This document shows positions 1 through 9,800 of a DNA stretch of 64,000 nucleotides, piece by piece. The notes below the pieces were generated by a model. The model had not been told where the DNA came from. It made no database searches and was given only the letters and a program-made list of their open reading frames with translations. The stretch is taken from contig NZ_JAAIII010000002.1 in the NCBI RefSeq assembly GCF_012932425.1, forward strand, positions 367,021-431,020. Reading direction: 5' to 3'. This DNA is from Bifidobacterium oedipodis (GTDB lineage Bacteria > Actinomycetota > Actinomycetes > Actinomycetales > Bifidobacteriaceae). Both the position numbers and the translations under genes were made by a program. The first letter of the stretch is position 1. Each line of letters begins with the position of its first letter.

Positions 1-858
1 TTCCGCCATATTCAGGCTTCGTTTGGCGGCAACATATGCTTCGACCAGTTGCAGCAGCACCTCGCGTTTGCGCGCGACATTCAGCAATTCGCCGCAACGG
101 TAGACGCATAAGGCGTGCAATTGCGCGGCTCTGGCATCCAGTTTGGCCTGCCAGTCGGCATCGCTGTCTTTTTTGTAACGCTTGGGCTTGGAGATTTTCG
201 GCTCATCCTCAGGCATGCTTTCCTGCGCCAGCACCGTGTCAAGCTGGTTGATAAAGGCTTGATCCCACTGGCGCACGCGATCGATGGCTTCGTCGAAACC
301 GGTGCAGCCCGAGCCGATCATGGCGCTGCCTATGGCATTCGACAAATCCAGCACACACTGCGCCAAGCTGGAAAAGGCACCGAAATCCTCGGAAAAAGCC
401 AGATCCATATGCTCATCGATAACATCGGTGGCAAGTTGCAAGGCACCGGCCTCACTCAGCGGCTGGGTGTTCTGGTCGAAGCCGACCAGCAGTCCATATT
501 GGCGCACGATGGTCTGGAAGAATGCGTCATAGGTAAAGATGGCAGGTTTGAGAAATGCTCGATCGCCTGCCAACTCGCCGGTGTTCGCGCCCAAACCCTT
601 GCCTGCGCCCGGGCCCATATTACTGCCTGTACCAGCGACTGCCGCCGATACGCGTTCGAGCAGTTCGCCTGCGGCTTTGCGTGTGAAAGTCAGGCCGAGA
701 ATGCGCTCGGGGGGTACGCCCTGATTGATGAGCGCGATGATGCGCTGCGTCATCGTAAAGGTTTTGCCGGAGCCGGCACCGGCCACCACCAGCACATCGG
801 ATTGTGCCGGGGCACCGATAATGGCGGCCTGTTCCGGGCTTGGTGTGAACGTGCTCAT
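1..858 (-). CDS. adnB: UvrD/PcrA-like DNA helicase, AdnB-type subunit (3' end cut by window edge)
   Basis: Only the first 286 residues are visible because the gene runs off the left edge. They show the start of a superfamily 1A helicase: a Q-motif-like N-terminus (TPSPEQAAII), Walker A AGAGSGKT at about residues 26-33 and motif Ia LGLTFTRKAAGE just after residue 53. The ATG at 858 overlaps the stop codon of the larger helicase-nuclease gene upstream (ATGA), so the two are probably translated together. In actinobacteria this gene order is typical of adnA-adnB, whose products form a heterodimeric helicase-nuclease that resects double-strand breaks. The C-terminal nuclease domain expected of AdnB lies outside the window, so a plain UvrD/PcrA helicase cannot be excluded; the pairing is the main argument for AdnB. 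Confidence 0.8.
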   Translation of the reverse strand, partial: MSTFTPSPEQAAIIGAPAQSDVLVVAGAGSGKTFTMTQRIIALINQGVPPERILGLTFTRKAAGELLERVSAAVAGTGSNMGPGAGKGLGANTGELAGDRAFLKPAIFTYDAFFQTIVRQYGLLVGFDQNTQPLSEAGALQLATDVIDEHMDLAFSEDFGAFSSLAQCVLDLSNAIGSAMIGSGCTGFDEAIDRVRQWDQAFINQLDTVLAQESMPEDEPKISKPKRYKKDSDADWQAKLDARAAQLHALCVYRCGELLNVARKREVLLQLVEAYVAAKRSLNMAE

Positions 859-3800
859 GCTTGCCTCGTTTCGAATACGGTGTCGATTTGTCCGCCGCAG
901 GCCGGGCAGACCTGCGATATTTGCCGTTTGCTGCAACCTTTGACGTGCACGGCGGTTGGATGCGCTGTCAGCGTTGCGGATCGGCTGGCTGCGGCCGCAT
1001 AGAATACGCGGGCGATCATTGTCAACGACCATAGGGTTTGCGTGCCGGCGAGCGCGGCGAACTGCTGCCACGCTTGTGCGCTCACTCCCTCCGGCACGTT
1101 GTTGGCGTCGGGCACGGGCATGTCGAACAGACTGTCCGGATTCTTGTATCGAAAACGCGCGGTAAACGCCTGTGCATTCAGGGTACCGTCCGTAAACAGC
1201 GGTGGCTGGAAGAGGCTTTCCGTCTCCCAGCTGGTCGCTGGCGCGGCGTGCTCTGCTACGTGGAACAGCGCGCTTTGGCCAATGTTGGGCGCTTTGGCGA
1301 GCGCCTGCGCTCCCCTAGGCTTGCCTTCGGGGAAGGTGAGTCCGAGTTGGTAGCACACCAGCTGCAAATCGTTGACGATCTGGGGTACGGTCGGGGTTTT
1401 GCCAGTTTTGTAGTCGATCAGGCGCATGTTGCTGCGCCCGTCAGCAAGCACGCGCTTTTCTAGGCGATCGATGCGGCCGGACAGTCGCACTTCCAGATCG
1501 TCGCTCATGCCTTCGGGCCAGCCTGATACCAATGTGGCCATAATGCGGCTTAACTGCGCTTTGTCGATTGGCTGCATGCCTGGCACGGCATTATAGGCAG
1601 CAAGGATGTCGTCCAGGGAGAAGCGTGCGGCGAATTCCTTTTCACATTCGGCTTCGACCAGTGTGCCGATGGCGAAGTTGGCGGCGTTTTTGCCCAGATA
1701 GACGTCGGGCTGTGTGGAGGTGACGAAATAGTCGGCGATATTGGCTAGCACATCCTTCGCGGATTCGTCCTTGCGGATGGCCGCGTATCGCTGCGGAGCG
1801 TCAGCGATGGCCGTTGGATCGGGGCGAAGGCTCTGATAGATGTCATACAGACGTTCTGCAACCGCGTCACATCGCTGATCTTGCGTGGCAGAAGCATCGA
1901 GTCCTAATGCGCTGAGCGTTTGCGGAGCGTCATCGAGGCGATCGAGGCCTTCTTCGCTGCCGCGCCGCGCAATCTCGTGGATGAGCGTACCGAAGTTGGC
2001 ATTTACTGAACTGGGGCTGGGGCCGGCGAAGCGATGTTCCAACAGCCAGCACACTGGGCATGCCCATAGGCCGTCCACAGCCGAGGGTGACAGGGTGACC
2101 ACGGGCGCTTGAGTGTTGGCTGCAGTCGGCTCCGATGCGGATGCCGGAGATACTGCGAACGCTGAGGTCGGCGTCGGATCTGATGAGCTGTGGGCCGGTA
2201 CATCGGCGGATACTGTGCCGACAGACACCGTGCTGTCAAGTGCTGTGTTGTCAGACAGCTCGCTGTCAGACGGCGTAATGCCGACGAAACTCCACGACTC
2301 GGGATTGGCTGCCCTCAATCCGCGATTGGCCAGCAAGGCCAGCGCAGCAGCCGCATCATGGGCTTCAGGAGAGCTGGGATCGGCCGTAGCCAGCGCAACG
2401 CGCGAAGCTGCAACCAGCCCGCGGGGATCGGCGTCCAAGCCGGATAGGTTCGGCTGCCCTTGGCTATGTGGGGTGCCGACCGTGGTGAATCCTCCTTGGC
2501 GTTCCAAAGCGCTTCTATCACGCGGATAACACTCCGGCATATAGCCGAACAGGAAATCCGATGGGCTGGCGTCATCGTTCCATACGGCGCTCATGGTGGC
2601 ACCGCGCCGCGCGCGGGTTAGAGCCACCAACAGGCTTTTCTTCTCACTGGCTAATACGGAGGCCAGGCGAGGGTCTCGCACGGAAGCGTCGATTTGGCGA
2701 CCGATACTGCCGTGGAGCACCAGTTCAGCCAAATCCTCACCACCGAACATGGTGGTGCGTTCGGCCAGATTTGGCCATACATCCTGTTGTACGGCGGGCA
2801 GCCATACGTACTCCCAGTGTCTGCCGGCCGCGCCCGCAGGCGTGGTGAGGGTTACAGCGTCTTCCACCGGGCCGATATGCGCCAGCGAATCGGCTTGCAT
2901 CTGCATGCCGCGCACCTGTTCAATAAACGCGTCGATATCTTGACCGGCGGCGTTGTCTTCAGCGAACTGGAATAGGCGCATGGCCACATCCAAACGATCA
3001 TTCGCCGCACGGGAAGCCGGCGTATTGCCCAACGCCGCACGCTGCCAGACCGGTGCGACACCAGTGGCGTTCCAAGCAGCCGACAGCGCATACAGCGGTG
3101 TCCGGCGTTGTTCGGTAGGCAGGGCTGCAAGATCGGAGCGCACCGCATCCACCAGATGCCACAGGTTCGCAAAGGCCCGATACTGCGGATCTGTGCCCAA
3201 AACCGCGCCGACAGTATGCAACGCGGCTTGCGCCGGCGCAGCCGGGTCATCAAAGCCAAGCATCGCATAGATCGCATCCGCACCGAATGCCAAATCGTTC
3301 GAATCCTGCGCTTCCATCAGCGCATCGTCCACCTGCACCGACTGTAACGAAGACGACGGTGATGACGGCGACTGTGCCGGCGAATCTACCGATGCGGCAT
3401 AATCGCCTTCAGCTTGTTCCGGCAAGTGACCGAGAGATGTTTCACGACCTGTTTCACAATGCGTTTCACGGAATGTTTCACACAAAGTTGCCCATGCTGA
3501 CATTACCGAGGCCAGCCCCGACTCCCCCAGCGTGGCAGCCTGGCTTGCTTCAGCGTCACCGCCCCTACGGGCTTGTTCCATCACCGGCGCCAGCGATTCC
3601 AGAGCCTCCATCGCCGCATCGATTGGCGCCAAGCGCGCCGGCATTCCCTGCCCCGGTTTGGCACCGGTCGTAATCAGCGGGCTGTTCATCAGCGTGGAGA
3701 CGCGCGAACGCACCCATCCCGCAACGGAAGACAACCCCATGCGGCTGCCGGCGATTCCATGCTCACGAAGGCGCGCCAAATCAATCAGCGCAAATAATCC

Positions 3801-5336
3801 CTGAACGAAGGATTCGTCCTTCAGAGGGCGAGTGACCGATGAATACCGCACCGGCACGCCATCCCGGCGCAAACGTTCGCCGAACAGGCGCACGGTGGTG
3901 TTGTCGTGGGCGATTACCGCCATATCGTTCCAGCGCATGCCACGATCCAGATGGGCGCGTTTGATGCGCCAGACCACATCGTCCAGCTCCTCGCGCGCCG
4001 AACGGTACAGCAGAGTGCGTAAGGTATCGTCGTCGGCGAGCGCCGCTCCCCCCTGCTCACTCGACAGCGCAGCGGTGAGTTTGCCCGGACGGCGAGCGAT
4101 GGGCAAATCCTCTTCTTCGGGGGATGGTATGGACAACGAAATACGGGAGGCAAGCACGTCGAGCGCTTTGATTTCACCTTCGGCAGGCTGCAAGTCAGTG
4201 AGTTGCGCATCAGCAGTCTTGATATCAGCAGCCTTAGCATCGGCGACCTTGGCATCGGCGGGCCGAGCATCAACACCCCCAGCCAATCCGTCCCAAGCGA
4301 CGGCCTGCAATGGCCCGGTGATGAATCGTCGCATCAGATATTCGGGGTAGGAGCCGCGGAAGGTCTGTACAGCTTCGTCTGGATTACCGATCAGTACGAT
4401 GCGATGCACGCCCGCACGTTTCAGCGATTCAAGAAAACGCAGTCCAGCCAGCGTAATGTCTTGCACATCATCCACAACCAGCAGTTGCGGCAGTATCCGC
4501 TTCCCCCTCTGCGGCCCATCCGCCAACGTGTCAACGGCCCGAGCGCCGGCCACCATCAAGTAAGAGGCATCCAAACGGTATTCGCCCGGATATTGCCGAA
4601 TTTGGGCTGCGATGTATTCCTGTCTCAGAACGAAGGCCAAACGCCATTGCACGCGCAGCCTCCAATCATCGTCCACGTGTGCCAGCAGCCCCGCCTCATC
4701 ATCTTTGCCGACGCCCAACTCGTCGAGACGGGCCAGCATATCGCGCAACTGATCGATGAATGCGCCGGAAATTCCTCGTGCAAACGCTTCATCGCTGGTG
4801 GTTCCCGCGACTTCATCACTCTGCTCAGCTGCCCCGTATGCAAGGTGAGCGTCAGGCGCGGAGGCGTCACGCACCAGACGCGCCCAGTCGCGTTGGGCGA
4901 AGTATTCACGTAGCAAATCGCAGGTGGCGCACTCATCACCGACCGCCGCATGCTTCACATGCACGGCCATGACGCGCCGCAACAGTGCATCCTGTTCGGC
5001 ACCGTTGAGCAGTCGTGGTGCCGGTTGCTCGGATTGGGCGCGGCTTGCGGCGATGATACGGAAGGCCACCGCCCCTAGCGTGGTGACCGGGCGGGCCTGG
5101 GAGGAGGCGCCCCATTCGCGAATCAACCGATTGCTCAACACATCGGCGGCCACACGCCCGGAAACGGTCATCACCGTATTGTCGCCGTAGCGTTTGCGGC
5201 CTTCCAACACCAGGTTCAGGGCAAGCTCGGTTTTGCCGGAGCATGCTGGCCCCACCACCAGCCTTGTCGCGCCATCGCGCTCGATATCGTCCAGCAGAAT
5301 GCCGGAGCATGTCTGTATATCCCCATGCCTCATCAT
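855..5336 (-). CDS. adnA: AdnA-type helicase-nuclease subunit (UvrD-like motor plus PD-(D/E)XK nuclease)
   Basis: This 1493-residue protein should resect DNA ends together with its AdnB partner. Walker A is GPACSGKT at about residues 29-36. Motif II reads LLVVDDVQD near residue 285, with Asp where most SF1 helicases have the catalytic Glu. The C-terminal part carries an AddB/AdnA-like nuclease: GTLIHE near 1117, GRIDR, then RLIDYKTGK near 1305 and a QLVCYQLGL segment. A Cys pair (WACPVC) before the nuclease and a terminal C-x8-C-P-A-C could hold a metal or Fe-S cluster, as in related nucleases. The frame stays open upstream to 5867, but that part lies antisense to the kinase gene, so the start is placed at the paired ATG codons 5336/5333. 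A low-complexity run of near-pentapeptide repeats lies around residues 355-380. Confidence 0.85.
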   Translation of the reverse strand: MMRHGDIQTCSGILLDDIERDGATRLVVGPACSGKTELALNLVLEGRKRYGDNTVMTVSGRVAADVLSNRLIREWGASSQARPVTTLGAVAFRIIAASRAQSEQPAPRLLNGAEQDALLRRVMAVHVKHAAVGDECATCDLLREYFAQRDWARLVRDASAPDAHLAYGAAEQSDEVAGTTSDEAFARGISGAFIDQLRDMLARLDELGVGKDDEAGLLAHVDDDWRLRVQWRLAFVLRQEYIAAQIRQYPGEYRLDASYLMVAGARAVDTLADGPQRGKRILPQLLVVDDVQDITLAGLRFLESLKRAGVHRIVLIGNPDEAVQTFRGSYPEYLMRRFITGPLQAVAWDGLAGGVDARPADAKVADAKAADIKTADAQLTDLQPAEGEIKALDVLASRISLSIPSPEEEDLPIARRPGKLTAALSSEQGGAALADDDTLRTLLYRSAREELDDVVWRIKRAHLDRGMRWNDMAVIAHDNTTVRLFGERLRRDGVPVRYSSVTRPLKDESFVQGLFALIDLARLREHGIAGSRMGLSSVAGWVRSRVSTLMNSPLITTGAKPGQGMPARLAPIDAAMEALESLAPVMEQARRGGDAEASQAATLGESGLASVMSAWATLCETFRETHCETGRETSLGHLPEQAEGDYAASVDSPAQSPSSPSSSLQSVQVDDALMEAQDSNDLAFGADAIYAMLGFDDPAAPAQAALHTVGAVLGTDPQYRAFANLWHLVDAVRSDLAALPTEQRRTPLYALSAAWNATGVAPVWQRAALGNTPASRAANDRLDVAMRLFQFAEDNAAGQDIDAFIEQVRGMQMQADSLAHIGPVEDAVTLTTPAGAAGRHWEYVWLPAVQQDVWPNLAERTTMFGGEDLAELVLHGSIGRQIDASVRDPRLASVLASEKKSLLVALTRARRGATMSAVWNDDASPSDFLFGYMPECYPRDRSALERQGGFTTVGTPHSQGQPNLSGLDADPRGLVAASRVALATADPSSPEAHDAAAALALLANRGLRAANPESWSFVGITPSDSELSDNTALDSTVSVGTVSADVPAHSSSDPTPTSAFAVSPASASEPTAANTQAPVVTLSPSAVDGLWACPVCWLLEHRFAGPSPSSVNANFGTLIHEIARRGSEEGLDRLDDAPQTLSALGLDASATQDQRCDAVAERLYDIYQSLRPDPTAIADAPQRYAAIRKDESAKDVLANIADYFVTSTQPDVYLGKNAANFAIGTLVEAECEKEFAARFSLDDILAAYNAVPGMQPIDKAQLSRIMATLVSGWPEGMSDDLEVRLSGRIDRLEKRVLADGRSNMRLIDYKTGKTPTVPQIVNDLQLVCYQLGLTFPEGKPRGAQALAKAPNIGQSALFHVAEHAAPATSWETESLFQPPLFTDGTLNAQAFTARFRYKNPDSLFDMPVPDANNVPEGVSAQAWQQFAALAGTQTLWSLTMIARVFYAAAASRSATLTAHPTAVHVKGCSKRQISQVCPACGGQIDTVFETRQA

Positions 5337-5462
5337 GAGTTCCAGACTAGTCCACCCACCCGGGCGCACAACATGCCGAGCGTCCAAGCAGGCTGTGGCA
5401 TACGACGTATTCTTGATACCACAGGGAACAACAACGGGGATGACGCAACGAAAGGCCGGCAC

Positions 5463-6788
5463 ATGACCAGCTCGTTGACACGCCTCCCACCACCGCCGCT
5501 GAACGGCTATATTGCCATGCGCCAGCTGGGTCGTGGTGCCAGTTCTACGGTATTCCTGTATCGCCAGTGCGATCCGGCTCGCTTGGTTGCCATCAAAATC
5601 AGCAATCAGGCACTTTGTCAGGAATCCTTTGCCCAGATGCAGCATGAGATTGACATTATGCAGCGGCTGGCCGATCACCCATATATGCTGCCGTTGTATG
5701 ATGCCGGACTGTGCCAAGGCCGCGGATATATCATCACCGCCTACGCTCCCCACGGCACATGCGACAAGCTGATGCGCACACGCAGCGCAACTGTGGACCA
5801 AGTATTGGATCTTGGCATCAAAACGGCCAGCGCATTGCAGTGGGCCCACCAATCGCATATCGTCCACCGCGACATCAAACCCAGCAATATTCTGCTTATT
5901 GGCGAGCGGCAGCCGGCATTAGGTGATTTCGGCATCGCAGCCGACACCTATGATCGCACGGACACCGGCTTCTCACTGCCTTGGGCCGCCCCCGAAGTGG
6001 TGTCGCATCGCTCCACCGGCTCCGAAGCCTGCGACATCTACTCGCTGGGTGCCACACTGTATGCTCTGCTGGCGGGCCAATCGCCATTCCAACATGGCTA
6101 TCAGCCGACCACACAGCAGGAACTGGCTAGATTGATCGTCGACAAGCCGCTGCCCGCATTGAGGCGCGAGGATGTCGGCATGGATATCGAACGGACACTG
6201 GCCACGGCACTGCACAAGGATCCGGGGCAACGGTTTCATTCCGTTACGGCTTTCGCACGTGCGCTGCAAGATCTGCAATCGCGGCATGGCTATGCGGTCA
6301 CGCCGATAAGTATGCCAAGAACGCCGGCCTATGGTGCTTCGCAGCAGTCTGAACGGCAAGTCTTGCACGTTCATGAATCAAAAAGACAGGGATCCCTCAG
6401 CGCACGCGGCATGGTCCGCGCACCAAGCTCGTCACAGGATGCTAAAGACAGCACATACGAGGCGGCCGATACAGCCAGCGCAGCTGACGCCACCAACACA
6501 GCTCAGGCAGCCAAAACAGCCAATGATGGTGCCGAGCGCCGTATTTCGTCTGCTTCGCACAGACGAATACACGCATACATAGTTGGCGCCATCATCATCG
6601 TGGTGTCAGCGGCGGTTCTGGGATTCGGCGCTGCGCATATCGATCTATGGCCAAGTCGCCACACAGTGCACACGCCTGCGCCAGAAGATGAGTTCGCGCC
6701 ATCGCGTCAGCGAGACACGGTATTGGAAACCGCCGACGCGCCGAGAAAAGCCATGGTACGTCACGTATTGCACCTGGACGAACGGTAG
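5463..6788 (+). CDS. pkb2: Membrane-anchored serine/threonine protein kinase (Pkb2-like, PFNA operon)
   Basis: This 441-residue Hanks-type kinase has an N-terminal catalytic domain (about residues 12-270): glycine loop QLGRGASSTVF, the VAIK lysine near 45, HRDIKPSN near 135, DFG near 154 and an APE motif. A low-complexity Ala/Thr/Asp-rich juxtamembrane stretch follows. One transmembrane helix (about 372-394, IIIVVSAAVLGFG) leads to a short extracellular tail of under 50 residues without PASTA repeats. The ATG at 5463 follows GAAAGG; in-frame codons further upstream would run into the divergent helicase promoter region. It opens the operon containing fn3, moxR, DUF58 and transglutaminase-like genes and corresponds to the published bifidobacterial Pkb2. 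Likely substrates are its operon partners, which is inference. Confidence 0.92.
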   Translation: MTSSLTRLPPPPLNGYIAMRQLGRGASSTVFLYRQCDPARLVAIKISNQALCQESFAQMQHEIDIMQRLADHPYMLPLYDAGLCQGRGYIITAYAPHGTCDKLMRTRSATVDQVLDLGIKTASALQWAHQSHIVHRDIKPSNILLIGERQPALGDFGIAADTYDRTDTGFSLPWAAPEVVSHRSTGSEACDIYSLGATLYALLAGQSPFQHGYQPTTQQELARLIVDKPLPALRREDVGMDIERTLATALHKDPGQRFHSVTAFARALQDLQSRHGYAVTPISMPRTPAYGASQQSERQVLHVHESKRQGSLSARGMVRAPSSSQDAKDSTYEAADTASAADATNTAQAAKTANDGAERRISSASHRRIHAYIVGAIIIVVSAAVLGFGAAHIDLWPSRHTVHTPAPEDEFAPSRQRDTVLETADAPRKAMVRHVLHLDER

Positions 6789-6836
6789 CGCTTCTTCCAG
6801 CCCTTACACTGGAAAGTGGGGAAACATCGACGATCG

Positions 6837-6858
6837 GAACTCGCCTCTAGGGAGTTCA
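6837..6858 (+). promoter_or_regulatory. Small hairpin covering the fn3 ribosome binding site
   Basis: GAACTC at 6837-6842 is complementary to GAGTTC at 6852-6857. The downstream arm contains part of the GGGAG Shine-Dalgarno sequence (6850-6854) of the ATG at 6860. Folding would partly hide the ribosome binding site of the giant fn3 gene and could tune its translation relative to the kinase. The stem is only 6 bp, so this is a weak prediction. Confidence 0.35.
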
Positions 6859-6859
6859 G

Positions 6860-9800
6860 ATGGTCACGCAACGTCGGGCGCATCGCCGCAGCCCACGTCA
6901 CAACAGGCGGCAGTGGATTGTGCCTGCATTGGCGCTGGCACTGATGATTGCGTTGGCGTGTGCTGCCATGCTGGTCAGTGTCATCACTCGCAATCATGTC
7001 GCTTTGGATGACGGCACTGTTTGGATTACCTCACTGGCCAACGGCAAAGCCGCACGATTCAATGTGCGCAACCGGCAGACGGACGCCACCATATCCTCAT
7101 CCGCCTCACGATTCGATATTCTGCAGCATGGCGCGGGCACTGTGCTCATCGAACCGAACAAGGCATCATCCATTAAGGCTTCCACTGTGGCATTCGATGG
7201 GGAAAGCAGTCTGTCGAACGGTATCAGCTGTGCGATGGGAGGCACGACCATTGCCTGTATCAACCCACGTTCCGGCAATGTGTGGACTGGAACTGTCGAC
7301 GCGATGGAAACCATGTCTCCTTCCCGCGATGCCCCGCGTATTCGGCTCGGCGATGACGGGCGTATTGCGGTAACCCATACCGGTCACGTGTATGGATATC
7401 GGCCAGCCGATGGCACAGTGCTGCTGGTTGATGGGCACCGAGTCCGTTCAACCACGACCATTGCCTCGTTGAGCAACGGGAATCGGCAACCGGCTGATAG
7501 TTTCACTGTAGTATCAGGCACGCCCGCCATCACTTCCGGCAATGAGATTATCCTCGCATCCGGGCGTCTGAGCATAGATACCCAAGACAGTTTGGTATTG
7601 CAAAATCCGCCGATTGACGACATGCAATCCGGTTGGCTGGCCGCAGTCTCGTCACAAGGGGTGGCAGTGGTTGACCTTGCACGGCCTGCAACGCCCACTA
7701 TCGAGTTTCTGTTGTCCGGGCATTCGGCCGATCCGGCTCAGCCGGTTTCCGCCAATGGATGCGTGCATGCGGCTTTCAGCCAATCGGCACATAACTACAT
7801 CCGGCTCTGCTCGCCTGACATTCACGAGGCGTCGTTTCAGACCTTGAAGTCCATCACGCCCACCAGCGCATTGGTGTTTCGTGCCAACCATCGGCAAGTG
7901 GTACTCAATGATGTCACGGATGGTGATGTCTGGCATCCCGAAGAGAGCAGCGACACGATTGCGATCCAATGGAACCATACGCCCGACAATCAGGCGGATG
8001 ACGGCAACGCGCAATCGGATTCCGCGCAAACCAGCGGCGAATTCGCGCAAACCTGCTCGCAGAGCAGTGCCCCAATCAGTGCCGAAGACGACGCCTTCGG
8101 CGTACGTTCAGGTAGCGCGCTTATTCTCGATGTTTTGCGCAACGACCAACAATCCGATTGTTCGGTGCTGCGTATTTCAGCTGTGGGAGCACCCAGCAAC
8201 CCAGATGTTCGTATCATGCCGATCTATCATGGTCGCTATCTGCAAATGGATGCGTTCGCCGCCTCCAGCGGTGAGGTGCGGTTCACCTACGATATCACCG
8301 ACGGCCGCGGGCAAAGCGATACAGCCAATGTAACGGTGACGTTGTCCAGCACCGGCAATCAGGCTCCGGCGCAGTTCGATATTCCCCCGGAAATCAGCGT
8401 GGAGCAGGCAGCTTCCGTCTCATACAATATTTTGGGAGGGTTCGCCGATCCGGATGGGGATGCGATGACCTTGGCGAGCGCCACTGTTCTCAACACCGAT
8501 CAGGCACAGGTGTCTGTCAGGGCGGATGGAAAACTCACCTTTCATAGCGCAGCCATGACATCGGGGAGGGCAAGCGTACAAGTTGTGGTGTCCGATGGGC
8601 AGCTTACCGGCACGGGCATGGTGTATTTCACCGTCAAGCCGGCGGATACGTTACCCGCTTTGCTTGATCCGATATTGGTTGCCGCGCCGCCGAATACCGA
8701 TGTCACGGTTGATCTGTCGGCTTATGTGCATGCGACTTCGGCGCAACAGGTGCAGTTGACTTCCGTATCGCCACCGGATGGTGTGACTGCCGACATGAAA
8801 CAGGCTTCTATGACGATTACCGTGCGCGCCGCAAATCATGGAACTCACTATGTGGCCTACACCGTTGCACAAGGCACGATACCTGCCACTGGGTTGATTC
8901 GATTCGAAGCGCAGCCTTCATCAGGGCAAGCTGCCAAACCGGTGACGGCCAATGATGTGGCATTACTCGACGCGGATGGCAATGCGATTGTGGAACCTTT
9001 GTCTAATGATGTTGATCCGCTGGGCGGCGCGCTTGCTTTAGTGTCGGCAGATGTGCCGGCAGATTGCGCTATCAGGGTGGCCTTGGCCGAACGCAGGCGC
9101 GTGATTATTACTGCCAGGCAGCTGCCCGAACAACCTGTGACGTTAACCTACACGGCGGCCAATGCGGCAGGCAACACCACAGGTGTGATCGTGGTGCATC
9201 CGCCAGCACTTGTTGTGTCTGATAATGCTCTCCAGGCGCGTGACATCACGTTATCGGTACGTACCGGGGGCATTGTGTCGGCGGATGTGCTGGATTATGT
9301 TGCAGGCGATGACGTGCGTCTTGATTCGTCATTAAGCATTGATGAAACCCAATTCCGTGGTCTAGTGTTCGTCTCTGGCAATACCGTGCGCTATCAGGCC
9401 GGCGACGAAGCTGGCGTGTTCCGTGCCATATACACGGTGCGGGATGGTTATGGCAATACGTCGTCAGCCACCATTGAATTCAATGTCCATCAGCGTGATG
9501 CCGAGCACAAAACACCGCCGACGCCTCACCCCGTCACCGCCCAGGTGGCGGCTGGTTATACCGTGCGCATCGATATCCCGCTCACCGGCATCGACACGGA
9601 TGGTGACGACGTTCAGCTGTTGGGATTGGGTAACATCGCGCCACAGCTCGGGCGTATCAGCGAAGTGGGGTCGGATTACCTGCTCTACGAGGCGTATCCC
9701 GATTCATCGGGAACGGATTCGTTCTCCTATGCCGTAGAGGATTGGGTCGGGCAGCGCGCGCAGGCAAATATCAGCGTCGCCGTGTTCCAATCCACTGCCA

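Noticed and set aside
115..1002. Open frames on the plus strand at the left edge
   Set aside because: They are antisense to the helicase genes and carry no motif.
5337..5867. N-terminal extension of the AdnA-like protein to 5867
   Set aside because: The extra 177 codons lie antisense to the kinase catalytic domain and do not resemble a helicase; the paired ATGs at 5336/5333 fit better.
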